Part shown: positions 31,287 to 39,337 of the stretch, in pieces | Position numbering within the stretch: position 1 is the stretch's first letter | Layout of the letters: the number at the start of each line of letters is the position of its first letter | Origin: Qipengyuania aestuarii | Lineage (GTDB): Bacteria > Pseudomonadota > Alphaproteobacteria > Sphingomonadales > Sphingomonadaceae | DNA length: 64,000 nt | NCBI RefSeq assembly: GCF_019711535.1 | Contig: NZ_JAIGNP010000002.1 | Location: 124,001 to 188,000 of the forward strand | Direction of reading: 5' to 3' | The notes under the pieces: model-generated | What the model was told of the DNA's origin: nothing | Databases searched by the model: none | The model's input: the letters and a program-made list of their open reading frames with translations, nothing else | Translations under genes and position numbers: made by a program

Positions 31287-31323
31287 TCCGGCTTGCAAAA
31301 ATGTAATCGCATAGCGCAAACCA

Positions 31324-31370
31324 AATCGCCGCCCCGCTGATCTTCAGCATCAATGGGGCGGCGATTGTCG
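31324..31370 (+). terminator. Hairpin terminator after nrdA
   Basis: A perfect 12-bp stem (AATCGCCGCCCC at 31324-31335 and its complement at 31355-31366) with a nested small hairpin in the loop, followed by TGTCGTTT. It separates nrdA from the convergent sbtB gene. Confidence 0.6.
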
Positions 31371-31409
31371 TTTACTTTCCTGCCCGACCGACTCTGATAG
31401 CGTTTTTTC

Positions 31410-31721
31410 CTAGAAGCGATCCGGCCGGACGACGTTCACCGTAGAGCGCAGCACCACCAGACCGTGGCTCTCGAGCAGCGGTACCAGCGCTTCCTGGAAT
31501 GCGTCGGCGCGTTCGCTGTTGGCGATCGTCAGGAAAATGTACTTCGCCGTCGCGCCGCTGATGAGATCTTCCGACCATTTGCCATGGCGTCCCTGTCCGC
31601 TTTCGGTGCGGATCAGTGTGTGGCCCGTAATGCCGGCAGCCTGCGCCAGCAGGGCAAGCTGCGGGGCCAGTGGCGCGTCGACGAGTACCTCTATCCGTTC
31701 GCGGGGTGTGGTTTCGATCAT
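31410..31721 (-). CDS. sbtB-like: SbtB-like PII family protein
   Basis: A 103-residue PII-like protein (ferredoxin-like fold) with its ATG overlapping the sbtA stop by 4 bp. Secondary structure follows PII: RIEVLVDAPLAPQLALLAQ, a flexible loop around SGQGRHGKWSEDLI and a final AFQEALVPLLESHGLVVLRSTV. The C-terminal Cys motif known in some cyanobacterial SbtB is absent. In cyanobacteria SbtB binds adenyl nucleotides and gates the bicarbonate transporter SbtA; the coupling here suggests the same job. Confidence 0.8.
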   Translation of the reverse strand: MIETTPRERIEVLVDAPLAPQLALLAQAAGITGHTLIRTESGQGRHGKWSEDLISGATAKYIFLTIANSERADAFQEALVPLLESHGLVVLRSTVNVVRPDRF

Positions 31722-32680
31722 AGGAGCGCTCCTGCAAATTCGGCGATCCCGCGCAGCAGCGGGATCCCGAACACGATATTGAAAGGAAAGGTCACGCCAA
31801 GCGACATGGCAAGGTATAGCCCCGCGTCTGCCTGGGGAAGGGACATGCGCATCGCCGCCGGGACCGCGATATAGGAGGCGCTGGCGGCAAGAATGCCCAG
31901 TGCCGCTGCGGAGGGCGCATCGAGACCGATCAGTGTTCCGGTAAGAACGCCAAGCGTACCGTTCACTACCGGAAAGAGGATGCCCAGCGCGGCGAGCCGC
32001 AAAGTCAGGGCGCGCGTTTCCAGGATCCGGCGCATGGCGATCAGCCCCATGTCCAGCAAGAACAGGCACAGCACGCCGGTGAAGCCGGCCCGGAACAGCG
32101 GTGAAATCGGTTCGAACCCATCCTCGCCAATGACCATGCCGATGGCGAAACTGCCCAGCAGCAGGACGACAGAGCCGTTGAACAGGACTTCCCGCAGCAG
32201 TTCGCGCGAGATCAGTTTCCCGCTTTCGCGCCGGGCGATCAAGAGACCCGAGAGGATGGCCGGGGTCTCCATCATGGCGAGTACAGCGACCATGAAACCC
32301 GCGATTGCGAAGCCGCTGGAGCCATAGATCTGGCTGGCAGTGACGAAGGTCACGACGCTGACCGAACCGTAATGGGCCGCAACGGCACCGGTATTGATCC
32401 GGTCGAGACCACCGAAGCGGCTGAGCGCGGGGGCGACAAGAAAGGGGATCGCCGCGCTGAGCGCGAGCCCCGCAGCCAGTGCACCGAGCAAGTCGGTACC
32501 GATGCCTGCCTTGGCGACTTCCACCCCTCCCTTGAGACCGATCGCCGCCATCAGATACAGCGACATGCCCTTGGCGAGCGTTTCGGGAACCGAGAGATCG
32601 GACCGCGCGGCAGCGGCCAGGCCTCCGAGGATGAAGAACAGGACGGGGGCGGAAAGCAGCGTCGCGGTAAGTTGATCCAT
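31718..32680 (-). CDS. sbtA-like: Sodium-dependent bicarbonate transporter family (SbtA)
   Basis: A 320-residue inner-membrane protein with about ten helices in two similar halves. GAVAAHYGSVSVVTFVTA and ASASYIAVPAAMRMSLP are the paired discontinuous-helix segments of the SbtA family. It is the upstream partner of the PII-like gene and is divergent from a LysR regulator. Bicarbonate uptake would feed carboxylases in a heterotroph or support pH homeostasis; that purpose is inference. Confidence 0.85.
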   Translation of the reverse strand: MDQLTATLLSAPVLFFILGGLAAAARSDLSVPETLAKGMSLYLMAAIGLKGGVEVAKAGIGTDLLGALAAGLALSAAIPFLVAPALSRFGGLDRINTGAVAAHYGSVSVVTFVTASQIYGSSGFAIAGFMVAVLAMMETPAILSGLLIARRESGKLISRELLREVLFNGSVVLLLGSFAIGMVIGEDGFEPISPLFRAGFTGVLCLFLLDMGLIAMRRILETRALTLRLAALGILFPVVNGTLGVLTGTLIGLDAPSAAALGILAASASYIAVPAAMRMSLPQADAGLYLAMSLGVTFPFNIVFGIPLLRGIAEFAGALL

Positions 32681-32804
32681 CCGGCGTAATCCTTGCGCAT
32701 GTCAGAGAGGCGTCGAGCCCGGTAAAATCACGGGCTGCCGCTGTGCGTCGCGCATGTGGAGCAGCAGATAGGTATAGGCTAATCGAATTCTGGATGACTT
32801 CGTG

Positions 32805-32819
32805 ATAAGCTGCGCTTAT
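32805..32819. promoter_or_regulatory. Palindromic candidate operator between sbtA and its LysR gene
   Basis: ATAAGC-TGC-GCTTAT, a perfect 6-bp inverted repeat with a 3-base centre, lies 10 bp before the regulator start and 125 bp before sbtA. It has the form of a LysR recognition site and would suit autorepression plus divergent control. Confidence 0.55.
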
Positions 32820-32829
32820 TGGATGGTGA

Positions 32830-33726
32830 ATGATCACCCTGCAGCAGCTGCGCATGTACGATGCCCTGGCCCGCACCGGATCGATGCGAAAGGCTGCCGA
32901 CATGCTGGCGCTTTCCCAGCCCGCGCTCTCGCAACAATTGCAGACTCTGGAGGCGAGGCTCGGCATGAAGCTCTTCGAACGGATCCCGACCGGCATGCAG
33001 CCAACGCCGGGAGGCGAAACGCTGCTGGAAGAGGTGCGCGTGATCCTCGCGGCGGTGCGCAGCTTCGAGGACCGCGCCGCGCGTATTGCCGAAAAACCTG
33101 TAGGGGCCATCCGCTTCGGGACCACCCCCACCATCGGACCTTATCTCCTGCCCGGAGTCGTGCGCCGTCTGCACGCGGCCTTTCCGGACGTGCGGCTCTA
33201 CATCCGCGAAGGCATCCCCCGCGAACAGCACGCCGAACTGCTGGCGGGCGAACTCGACATGGTGCTCTCGCCCCTGCCGATCGCCGGGGCGGCTCTGGAG
33301 GTCGAGCCCCTGTTTCGCGAACCGCTGCGCATCGTCGCTGCACCCGACGATCCGATCGCCGCAGCTCCAGAGATGGCCGCGCTCGCGGGCCGGACTTTCC
33401 TGACGCTCGATCATCGCCACCATTTCCATGCGCAGCTTTCGGCGCTGTGCGAGCGACTGGGCGCGACCATCCTCGGCGATTACATGGGTACGAGCCTCGA
33501 TGCCCTGCAGCAGATGGCGGGGACCGGCGTGGGGCTGGCGCTCTTGCCGGAAATCTATGTCCGCTCGAAGACGGCCGCGCTCGATGCGGTGCGCCTCGTC
33601 GATCCGGTGGGATGGGACGAATTCCGGTCGGTCGGCGCGGCGTGGCGGCGCGGCGCGGCATATGCCGACCTTTTCGCCTCGATCGCCGACATCATCCGCG
33701 CCGAAGCCAACCAGCGACTGGCTTGA
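32830..33726 (+). CDS. LysR family regulator, OxyR-like, likely controls sbtAB
   Basis: A 298-residue LTTR. The N-terminal winged helix (LQQLRMYDALARTGSMRKAADMLALSQPALSQQL) is followed by an effector domain. LDHRHHFHAQLSALCERLG aligns with the redox segment of OxyR (GHCLRDQALGFC): the first Cys is His here and only the second is kept. It therefore cannot form the OxyR disulfide and probably senses something other than peroxide. Its divergent position to sbtA and the palindrome between them point to control of bicarbonate uptake. Confidence 0.8.
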   Translation: MITLQQLRMYDALARTGSMRKAADMLALSQPALSQQLQTLEARLGMKLFERIPTGMQPTPGGETLLEEVRVILAAVRSFEDRAARIAEKPVGAIRFGTTPTIGPYLLPGVVRRLHAAFPDVRLYIREGIPREQHAELLAGELDMVLSPLPIAGAALEVEPLFREPLRIVAAPDDPIAAAPEMAALAGRTFLTLDHRHHFHAQLSALCERLGATILGDYMGTSLDALQQMAGTGVGLALLPEIYVRSKTAALDAVRLVDPVGWDEFRSVGAAWRRGAAYADLFASIADIIRAEANQRLA

Positions 33727-33756
33727 CAGGCGCTTCCGGCGAACCCCACGCAAGCG

Positions 33757-33793
33757 AAAGCCCCGCCCTCCGGTTTGGAGAGCGGGGCTTTTC
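33757..33793. terminator. Strong bidirectional terminator
   Basis: AAAGCCCCGC (33757-33766) pairs with GCGGGGCTTT (33782-33791), with an inner CTCC/GGAG stem, and T runs on both strands. It ends the LysR gene and the convergent DUF2171 gene. Confidence 0.85.
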
Positions 33794-33816
33794 GTTATTC
33801 GGCTGCGATATGTCGC

Positions 33817-34056
33817 TTAGGACATGGTCGCCTTGTTGCCGAGACCTTCGGGGAGGCGCGTGCCTTCCTTCAGATAGATGCGGTTGTCGTCGATCTTGTC
33901 GACACTATCCAGCTTGATAAAATGGTGCATGTCGTCGCCGCTGTCCGACTTGGTCAGCTTGATCGCGTCATCCTGCGTATCGTCGACCGTGCCAACGTGC
34001 TGGCCCTTCGAATCGACGATTTCCATGTGTTCCTTGATGCGTAGCTTCTCAAACAT
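33817..34056 (-). CDS. DUF2171 domain protein
   Basis: A 79-residue soluble protein. MEIVDSKGQHVGTVDDTQ and DDMHHFIKLDSVDKID match the DUF2171 pattern (a PRC-barrel-like small fold). It is common in this group of bacteria and often stress-related; molecular role unknown. A candidate EcfG-type promoter lies upstream at 34093-34117. Confidence 0.75.
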   Translation of the reverse strand: MFEKLRIKEHMEIVDSKGQHVGTVDDTQDDAIKLTKSDSGDDMHHFIKLDSVDKIDDNRIYLKEGTRLPEGLGNKATMS

Positions 34057-34092
34057 AAATTTCTCTTTTCTTTAAAGTGCTTATACCTAACC

Positions 34093-34117
34093 AACGGGCG
34101 GGACGGCGATCGGGTCC
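34093..34117 (-). promoter_or_regulatory. Candidate EcfG-type promoter for the DUF2171 gene
   Basis: On the minus strand GGACC, 16 bases and CGTT, one mismatch from the alphaproteobacterial general-stress pattern GGAAC-N16/17-CGTT. It lies about 37 bp before the start codon. Confidence 0.35.
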
Positions 34118-34193
34118 ACGGCTCGCCGCCACGGGGGAACGCCCTGTTGCGTCCGCGCTCGATCGCGCCGTTTCGCATCCGGAGCGCGCACGG

Positions 34194-34224
34194 AAAAGCG
34201 CCCCGCCTTTGAGGGACGGGGCGC
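34194..34224 (-). terminator. Terminator of the disordered-protein gene
   Basis: An 8-bp GC stem (34198-34205 with 34217-34224) followed on the minus strand by TTTT. It lies about 75 bp past the stop codon of the minus-strand gene at 34299. Confidence 0.65.
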
Positions 34225-34298
34225 CGGGGTAATGCGAGACAGGCCCGCAAAAGGGGAAAACCGGACTTGTCCGCTAGCCCCCCAAACTCGTGAAAACC

Positions 34299-34748
34299 TC
34301 AGTCCTTGCCGAGCGGGCGATTGGCGTCTGCTTCGGCGCGCTCGTCGGGCCGCGAGGAGGTTTCGCCGGGCTTCACCTTGCCCTTGTCCGCTTCTTTGCC
34401 GGCTTCGGCGCCCTTGGCGGCTTCCTTCTCCATGTGGCCTTCCTCGTCGCGCGCATTGCCGTACCCGGGCTGCGCCTGTTCTGCCTGGGCGTTGATATTG
34501 CCCGCCTGGTTGACTTCGTACTGGTCGTATTCGGGCCGCGCACCGCCCACCTGCGCATCGAGCGCCTGCTGCTGGTCGCCGGGCTGTGCGCCCTGACCCT
34601 GCTGCTGCTCTTGCTGCTGGTCGGTGCCGTCGTCCTGGTCCTGCTGGCGCGTTTCGCTTTCGCGCGGGCCGGTGCGCTTGATGCCGCCGGGCTCATGCCC
34701 GTCATTGAGCGTCACGTCGCGGCTGTCGTCGGGTTCGTACTGTCCCAT
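34299..34748 (-). CDS. Intrinsically disordered Gln/Glu-rich protein
   Basis: A 149-residue, highly charged, low-complexity protein with no hydrophobic core. It contains a Gln-rich tract (QQQEQQQGQGAQPGDQQQ) and a Lys/Glu/Ala-rich tail. The ATG at 34748 has GGAGAG upstream. It resembles hydrophilin-type desiccation or stress proteins, and the EcfG-like promoter just upstream supports that. Exact role unknown. Confidence 0.6.
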   Translation of the reverse strand: MGQYEPDDSRDVTLNDGHEPGGIKRTGPRESETRQQDQDDGTDQQQEQQQGQGAQPGDQQQALDAQVGGARPEYDQYEVNQAGNINAQAEQAQPGYGNARDEEGHMEKEAAKGAEAGKEADKGKVKPGETSSRPDERAEADANRPLGKD

Positions 34749-34771
34749 GAGAAACTCTCCTTTGCCCAATT

Positions 34772-34797
34772 AACCATTGGCCACGCCAATGCGTTCC
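34772..34797 (-). promoter_or_regulatory. Candidate EcfG-type promoter
   Basis: Minus-strand GGAAC (34793-34797), 17 bases, then GGTT (34772-34775). This matches the general-stress sigma pattern GGAAC-N16/17-CGTT except for the first base of the -10 box. It is 24 bp from the start codon of the disordered protein. Confidence 0.45.
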
Positions 34798-34951
34798 GCC
34801 ATTCGTCGCGCGCACGGGGCGCTTTCCGCCCGATTCCGGCGCCGCAAAAACTTACCCCGCTCTTATCCCCACCGAATCATCCCCTCTTGCCTTCGAATCC
34901 GAGGCATGATTCCCTATATGAGTCGTTCACACGCAGATCCGGAGACACAAG

Positions 34952-36010
34952 ATGTCGTTGCTCGAAGCCCGCAAGACCTACAAGCCGTTCGAATACCCCT
35001 GGGCCTACGAGTTCTGGAAGCGCCAGCAGCAGATTCACTGGATGCCGGAAGAAGTGCCTCTCGGCGAAGACTGCCGCGACTGGGCGCAGAAGCTGTCCGA
35101 GCACGAGCGCAATCTGCTCACCCAGATCTTCCGCTTCTTCACCCAGGCCGATGTCGAGGTGCAGGACTGCTATCACGACAAATACGGCCGCGTGTTCAAG
35201 CCTACCGAGATCAAGATGATGCTCACCGCCTTTTCCAACATGGAAACGGTGCACATCGCGGCCTACAGCCATCTGCTCGACACGATCGGCATGCCCGAAA
35301 GTGAATACAGCGCCTTCCTCGATTACGAGGAAATGGCCGACAAGCACAATTACATGCAGCAGTTCGGCGTCGACAACGATGAGGACATCGCCCGCACGCT
35401 GGCCATGTTCGGCGCCTTCACCGAAGGCATGCAGCTGTTCGCCAGCTTCGCCATGCTGATGAACTTCCCTCGCTTCAACAAGATGAAGGGCATGGGCCAG
35501 ATCGTCAGCTGGTCGGTGCGCGATGAAAGCCTGCACTGCGAAGGCATCATCCGCATGTTCCACGAATTCGTGCGCGAGCGGGACTGCCTGACCAAAGCGG
35601 TCAAGGAAGACATCATCGACATCTGCCAGAAGACGGTGCGGCTGGAAGACAATTTCATCGATCTCGCCTTCGAAATGGGCCCCGTGCACGGCATGACGCC
35701 CAAGGATATCAAGAAATATATCCGCTACATCGCCGACTGGCGCCTGGGCCAGCTCAACCTCGATCCGATCTACATGATCGACGATCACCCGCTGCCCTGG
35801 CTCGCCCCGCTGCTGAACGGCGTGGAGCATGCCAACTTCTTCGAACAGCGCGCGACCGAATATTCCAAGGGCGCGACCAAGGGCGACTGGAACACGGTGT
35901 GGTCGAGCTTCGACAAGCGCCAGAAAGCCAGAGCCGCGAACGAGGAAGTCGCGACCGACGATGGCCCGGGTCTCTTTGGCGACGGTGAAGAGGTTGTCGC
36001 TGCGGAGTGA
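34952..36010 (+). CDS. nrdB: Ribonucleoside-diphosphate reductase subunit beta, class Ia
   Basis: A 352-residue diiron subunit that supplies the tyrosyl radical to NrdA. Metal ligands are visible along helices: ADVEVQDCYHDKYG (Asp/Glu), NMETVHIAAYSHLLD (Glu and His) and DESLHCEGIIRMFHEF (Glu and His). The start has CGGAGA upstream. A restriction-modification pair follows 62 bp downstream. Confidence 0.95.
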   Translation: MSLLEARKTYKPFEYPWAYEFWKRQQQIHWMPEEVPLGEDCRDWAQKLSEHERNLLTQIFRFFTQADVEVQDCYHDKYGRVFKPTEIKMMLTAFSNMETVHIAAYSHLLDTIGMPESEYSAFLDYEEMADKHNYMQQFGVDNDEDIARTLAMFGAFTEGMQLFASFAMLMNFPRFNKMKGMGQIVSWSVRDESLHCEGIIRMFHEFVRERDCLTKAVKEDIIDICQKTVRLEDNFIDLAFEMGPVHGMTPKDIKKYIRYIADWRLGQLNLDPIYMIDDHPLPWLAPLLNGVEHANFFEQRATEYSKGATKGDWNTVWSSFDKRQKARAANEEVATDDGPGLFGDGEEVVAAE

Positions 36011-36072
36011 GGCAGCTTAGCTTGACGGGAACAGATTAAGAACATAGCGGTACGCGAAAGAGGGAGTATCGC

Positions 36073-37026
36073 ATGCAATCCATAGAGTTTTGTGCTGGGG
36101 CCGGCGGTCAGGCGCTCGGGCTTGAGCAGGCGGGCTTCCGGCATGCTGCCCTCGTCGAGATCGAATCCGATTTCGCTAAGACGTTGAAACTTAATCGTCC
36201 TGCGTGGGATGTACGTGCGACCGATATGGCCGAGTTCGATGGCACCTCGTTTAAGGGCGTCGAACTTCTGACCGCGGGGTTGCCGTGCCCCCCCTTTTCG
36301 GTTGCTGGAAAGCAATTAGGTGAGAAGGACGAGCGCAATCTGTTTCCTGCGGCTTTGCGATTAATCGACGAGATTAAGCCCAAAGCCGTCATGATCGAAA
36401 ACGTGCGTGGATTCCTTTCCGCTGTGTTCGAGGATTATCGGGCTCATCTGAAAAAAGAGCTGTCGAAGCTTGGTTATCATACCGATTGGCGGTTGTTGAA
36501 CGCGTCCGATTTCGGTGTCCCGCAACTTCGCCCGCGGGTGGTTATCGTGGCGCTGAGGAAGGATTTGGTCGACGCCTTTGATTGGCCGGAGGTCGAACCA
36601 CATAATCCGCCAACAGTTGGTGAATGTCTGAGAGATCTTATGGGTGCAGGCGGTTGGCGCGGCCTTGACCGCTGGGTTTCGCAAGCTGATGAAATAGCGC
36701 CGACTCTCGTGGGCGGATCAAAGAAGCATGGAGGCCCTGATCTTGGGCCAACAAGGGCACGGCGGGCTTGGGCGTCACTGGGAGTTGAGGGCAAGAGTCT
36801 AGCTAATGAAGCGCCTGCAGCGGATTTTGTGGGTATGCCGCGGCTGACGCTGCGCATGACGGCTAGATTACAGGGCTTCCCTGACAGTTGGGAATTTCAC
36901 GGAACGAAGACCACTAAATACCGGCAGATAGGCAATGCTTTTCCGCCCCCGGTTGCTCGCGCGGTTGCAAAAAATTTAGCCATAGCTTTACGTACGAACC
37001 GTGCATTCTCGTTGGCCGCAGCATGA
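36073..37026 (+). CDS. DNA (cytosine-5) methyltransferase of an NgoMIV-like R-M system
   Basis: A 317-residue C5 methyltransferase. Motif I is FCAGAGGQALGLEQAGF (SAM site), motif IV has the catalytic Cys72 in GLPCPPFSVAGK, motif VI is ENVRG (109-113), motif VIII is QLRPRVVIVAL and the C-terminal motifs IX-X are RLTLRMTARLQGFPDSW and YRQIGNAFPPPVARAV. The short variable region fits a single-specificity enzyme. It overlaps the endonuclease gene by 4 bp. The inferred target is GCCGGC, taken from the endonuclease family. GC content is visibly lower than its neighbours, which points to recent transfer. Confidence 0.88.
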   Translation: MQSIEFCAGAGGQALGLEQAGFRHAALVEIESDFAKTLKLNRPAWDVRATDMAEFDGTSFKGVELLTAGLPCPPFSVAGKQLGEKDERNLFPAALRLIDEIKPKAVMIENVRGFLSAVFEDYRAHLKKELSKLGYHTDWRLLNASDFGVPQLRPRVVIVALRKDLVDAFDWPEVEPHNPPTVGECLRDLMGAGGWRGLDRWVSQADEIAPTLVGGSKKHGGPDLGPTRARRAWASLGVEGKSLANEAPAADFVGMPRLTLRMTARLQGFPDSWEFHGTKTTKYRQIGNAFPPPVARAVAKNLAIALRTNRAFSLAAA

Positions 37027-37883
37027 TGAGCCTGAAACAAGCGCGCGACTCTTATCATCAAAGGCTTACCGAAGAGATTCTACATTTCGTGCATACCCAA
37101 AAGCACGACTGGAACGCTAGAAATGCCGATGCTTCGAATACGGCTAGCAAAGAAATCGCCAACAGTTTGGCAGTCGCCCTTGGGGCCTCGCAAGGCACCA
37201 AAATTCCAGGCCAAACTGTAGGCACGAAATTTGAAGAGATCACGGCGGATTTCTTACGTTTTTGCTTTAGCGCCCTTAGCCATTTACAGCCAGGTGTGTG
37301 GAAGACGGAACGAGAAACTTCGCGCTCGCCCTTGGTTATAGCTAGATTTTCTCAATACTCACACCTCAAAGAGGTTTATGAGGCTTCGAAAGACAATCCT
37401 GAGTTGGCGGCCGTATTAGGCAGAGATTACAGCGTCGCATCCGATGTACTCGTCTATCGGGAAAGACTGGATGATCAGATAATCAACTCTAAGACTGAAT
37501 TCGTTTCGAAAAAGTCAGGTCGCGATCATTTGAGGGCAGCAACGGCAGGGGCCCCCTATCTCCATGCGTCTATTTCATGTAAATGGACCATAAGAAGCGA
37601 CCGGGCTCAGAATACCCGTACAGAAGCTTTAGACCTCATAAGAAAACGGAAGGGTCGTGTGCCACACATTGTGGCCGTGACAGCTGAGCCTTTACCTTCT
37701 CGGCTAAGCTCACTGTGCTTGGGTACTGGAGACTTGGATTGCGTCTATCACTTCGCACTTCCGGAACTGGTAAAAGCAGTAGGCAATATCGGTCAAAGTG
37801 AAGCTACTGAACTGCTCGAGCTGATGATCGAAAGTGAGCGCATAAAAGACATCGCTGACCTGCCGTTGGATTTATTACTTTAA
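37023..37883 (+). CDS. NgoMIV-like type II restriction endonuclease
   Basis: A 286-residue protein, the length of NgoMIV itself. Conserved catalytic elements sit where they do in that enzyme: Asp141 in VASDVLVY, Ser185-Cys186-Lys187 in ASISCKWTI, and Glu201 in NTRTEALDL, plus the acidic pair near residue 71 (KFEEITADF). NgoMIV cuts GCCGGC; I infer the same site. The gene follows its methyltransferase with a 4-bp ATGA overlap. Low GC content and codon use unlike the host's support horizontal transfer. Confidence 0.85.
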   Translation: MMSLKQARDSYHQRLTEEILHFVHTQKHDWNARNADASNTASKEIANSLAVALGASQGTKIPGQTVGTKFEEITADFLRFCFSALSHLQPGVWKTERETSRSPLVIARFSQYSHLKEVYEASKDNPELAAVLGRDYSVASDVLVYRERLDDQIINSKTEFVSKKSGRDHLRAATAGAPYLHASISCKWTIRSDRAQNTRTEALDLIRKRKGRVPHIVAVTAEPLPSRLSSLCLGTGDLDCVYHFALPELVKAVGNIGQSEATELLELMIESERIKDIADLPLDLLL

Positions 37884-37943
37884 TCGATCTCCCACAACTC
37901 AAACCGTTTTCCTACACGGATAAAATTTGCTCCATCCTGCTGG

Positions 37944-38384
37944 ATGAAGCATTATCCTCATCCGCGCGGCCCTCTCTATCGGCGCAAGCGCTCCATTCCC
38001 GCCTTTCATCCCGTTCCCGTCTGCCCGCGCGCCGATGGGTGGACGCCGCAGCGGCAGGTCGATTTCATCGGCCATCTCGCTGAAACGGGCAGCGTGCTCG
38101 CTGCGGCGCGGGCGGTGTCGATGGGGCGCGAGAGTGCCTATCGCCTGCGCCGGCGGCACGGCGCGGCGGGCTTTGCCGCGGCCTGGGATGCGGCGCTGGG
38201 AAAGCCACACGATCCTGTGGATTTGGCATCGGGAAAGGCCACAGGGCTGCTGGCATCCTATCGCTGCGAACACGGGCGGCTGAAGGTGGTCATGTATAAC
38301 GGCCGCTATGCCGCGCACCGGCGGATTCCCGACAATGACGCGCTGCTGCAATGGGAAAAGCAGACCGCCCGGGGGCTGCTGTAA
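37944..38384 (+). CDS. Small protein with a predicted helix-turn-helix
   Basis: A 146-residue basic protein. The segment QRQVDFIGHLAETGSVLAAARAV, then GRESAYRLRRR, has the look of a terminase-small-subunit-like or homeodomain-like helix-turn-helix (cf. WTPQRQxxFIxxLAExGsVxxAARxVGMSrxsAYrLRRR). The C-terminal third ends in a Tyr/Arg-rich stretch. It is common as an uncharacterised protein in sphingomonads. Probably DNA-binding; no partner is evident. Confidence 0.6.
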   Translation: MKHYPHPRGPLYRRKRSIPAFHPVPVCPRADGWTPQRQVDFIGHLAETGSVLAAARAVSMGRESAYRLRRRHGAAGFAAAWDAALGKPHDPVDLASGKATGLLASYRCEHGRLKVVMYNGRYAAHRRIPDNDALLQWEKQTARGLL

Positions 38385-38450
38385 GCAGGGGCCGGGCAGG
38401 GTGAAAGTCACACTGGTACGCCCGGCTACTGCGTCAACCTGCGCAGCGTG

Positions 38451-38495
38451 TGGACTTTACGTTGCTCGCATGTGTATTATTTGAGCAATACACAT
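38451..38495 (+). promoter_or_regulatory. Promoter with overlapping inverted-repeat operator
   Basis: TGGACT (38451-38456), 18 bases, TATTAT (38475-38480) form a plausible sigma-70 promoter. Over the -10 box lies a perfect 9-bp inverted repeat, ATGTGTATT (38470-38478) and AATACACAT (38487-38495), with an 8-base centre. This suggests repression of the gene at 38512. The repressor is not adjacent. Confidence 0.6.
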
Positions 38496-38511
38496 AAGGG
38501 AGTAGACCGAC

Positions 38512-39093
38512 ATGATCGCCGCCACCGGGCTTGCCGCCCTCCTGCTCGCGCAGGCAATTCCATCCGCAGACGCTACTTCGGGCGCACCTTCCTCCGCCAG
38601 CGCCGCTGCACCGCCGATGCCGACGGGCGCGGAGATGACCGCGCGGATCGAGGCGAATGACGCCGCCCTGTTCTGGAATTTCTTCGAAGCCTGCGATCCC
38701 GCCGCCGCCGCGCCCCTGCTGCATGAGGATTTCCGCATGCTCCACGATCTCGCCGGAGTGGCCGCCGCCAGCGCGGAGGAATTTCTCGCCGGGGAACATG
38801 AGCAATGCGACCGGCGCAAACCCGGCGGCGAGGACGAGGGCTATCGCAACCGCCGCCTGCTGGTGCCCGGCAGCCGCACGATCAAGCAGCTGGGCGATTG
38901 GGGCGCGCTGGAAGAAGCGCACCATACCTTCCTCGAATGGCGGGGCGAGGAAAAAGGCTGGGTGCAGACCGGCGGCGGCCGGTACATCCACATCTGGCAA
39001 TGGATGCCGCAGGAAGCGCGCTTCCGCCTGCTCGAAAGCCTCAGCCTCGATCACGGCGCCGCCCCGCAATATCCGCCCGAAGGTGCGCAGTGA
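38512..39093 (+). CDS. Exported NTF2/SnoaL-like protein
   Basis: A 193-residue protein with AAGGGAG before the ATG and a signal-like hydrophobic N-terminus (AATGLAALLLAQA). The mature part (ARIEANDAALFWNFFEACDPAAAAPLLHEDFRMLHDLAG ... HHTFLEWRG) follows the NTF2-like/DUF4440 pattern of an alpha helix with a conical beta sheet. The pocket is usually used for small-molecule binding or catalysis; function unknown here. Its promoter carries a strong inverted repeat. Confidence 0.7.
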   Translation: MIAATGLAALLLAQAIPSADATSGAPSSASAAAPPMPTGAEMTARIEANDAALFWNFFEACDPAAAAPLLHEDFRMLHDLAGVAAASAEEFLAGEHEQCDRRKPGGEDEGYRNRRLLVPGSRTIKQLGDWGALEEAHHTFLEWRGEEKGWVQTGGGRYIHIWQWMPQEARFRLLESLSLDHGAAPQYPPEGAQ

Positions 39094-39337
39094 CAGCCTT
39101 GGACGCGATGGGAAGCAAGTGGCCCGCCCCCCCCTCGATACACTGAATGATAGAGTATTACATGGCCTCGAACGCAACAAAGGTTAAGTGAAAGAAGTAA
39201 AATATGACCCGGATTCTTAAGAAACGTACGAATCCGATTTAATTTGGAACGTTTCTCTTCATGGAAGGCTGTTGGCTTAGGGGCACGCGACTTGACGGGC
39301 TGTTGGGTAGTTGTGTCCCCAATGAGGAGGATACCCT

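Noticed and set aside
31410..33134. 574-residue minus-strand frame running through sbtA and the LysR gene
   Set aside because: Only its last 103 residues are real (the SbtB-like protein); the rest lies in a different frame from sbtA and antisense to the regulator.
34299..35219. 309-residue plus-strand frame opposite the disordered protein
   Set aside because: The opposite frame has a strong ribosome binding site and terminator; this one is a shadow.
39240..39290. EcfG promoter before the membrane-anchored protein gene
   Set aside because: GGAAC is present but no CGTT lies at 16-17 bp spacing.
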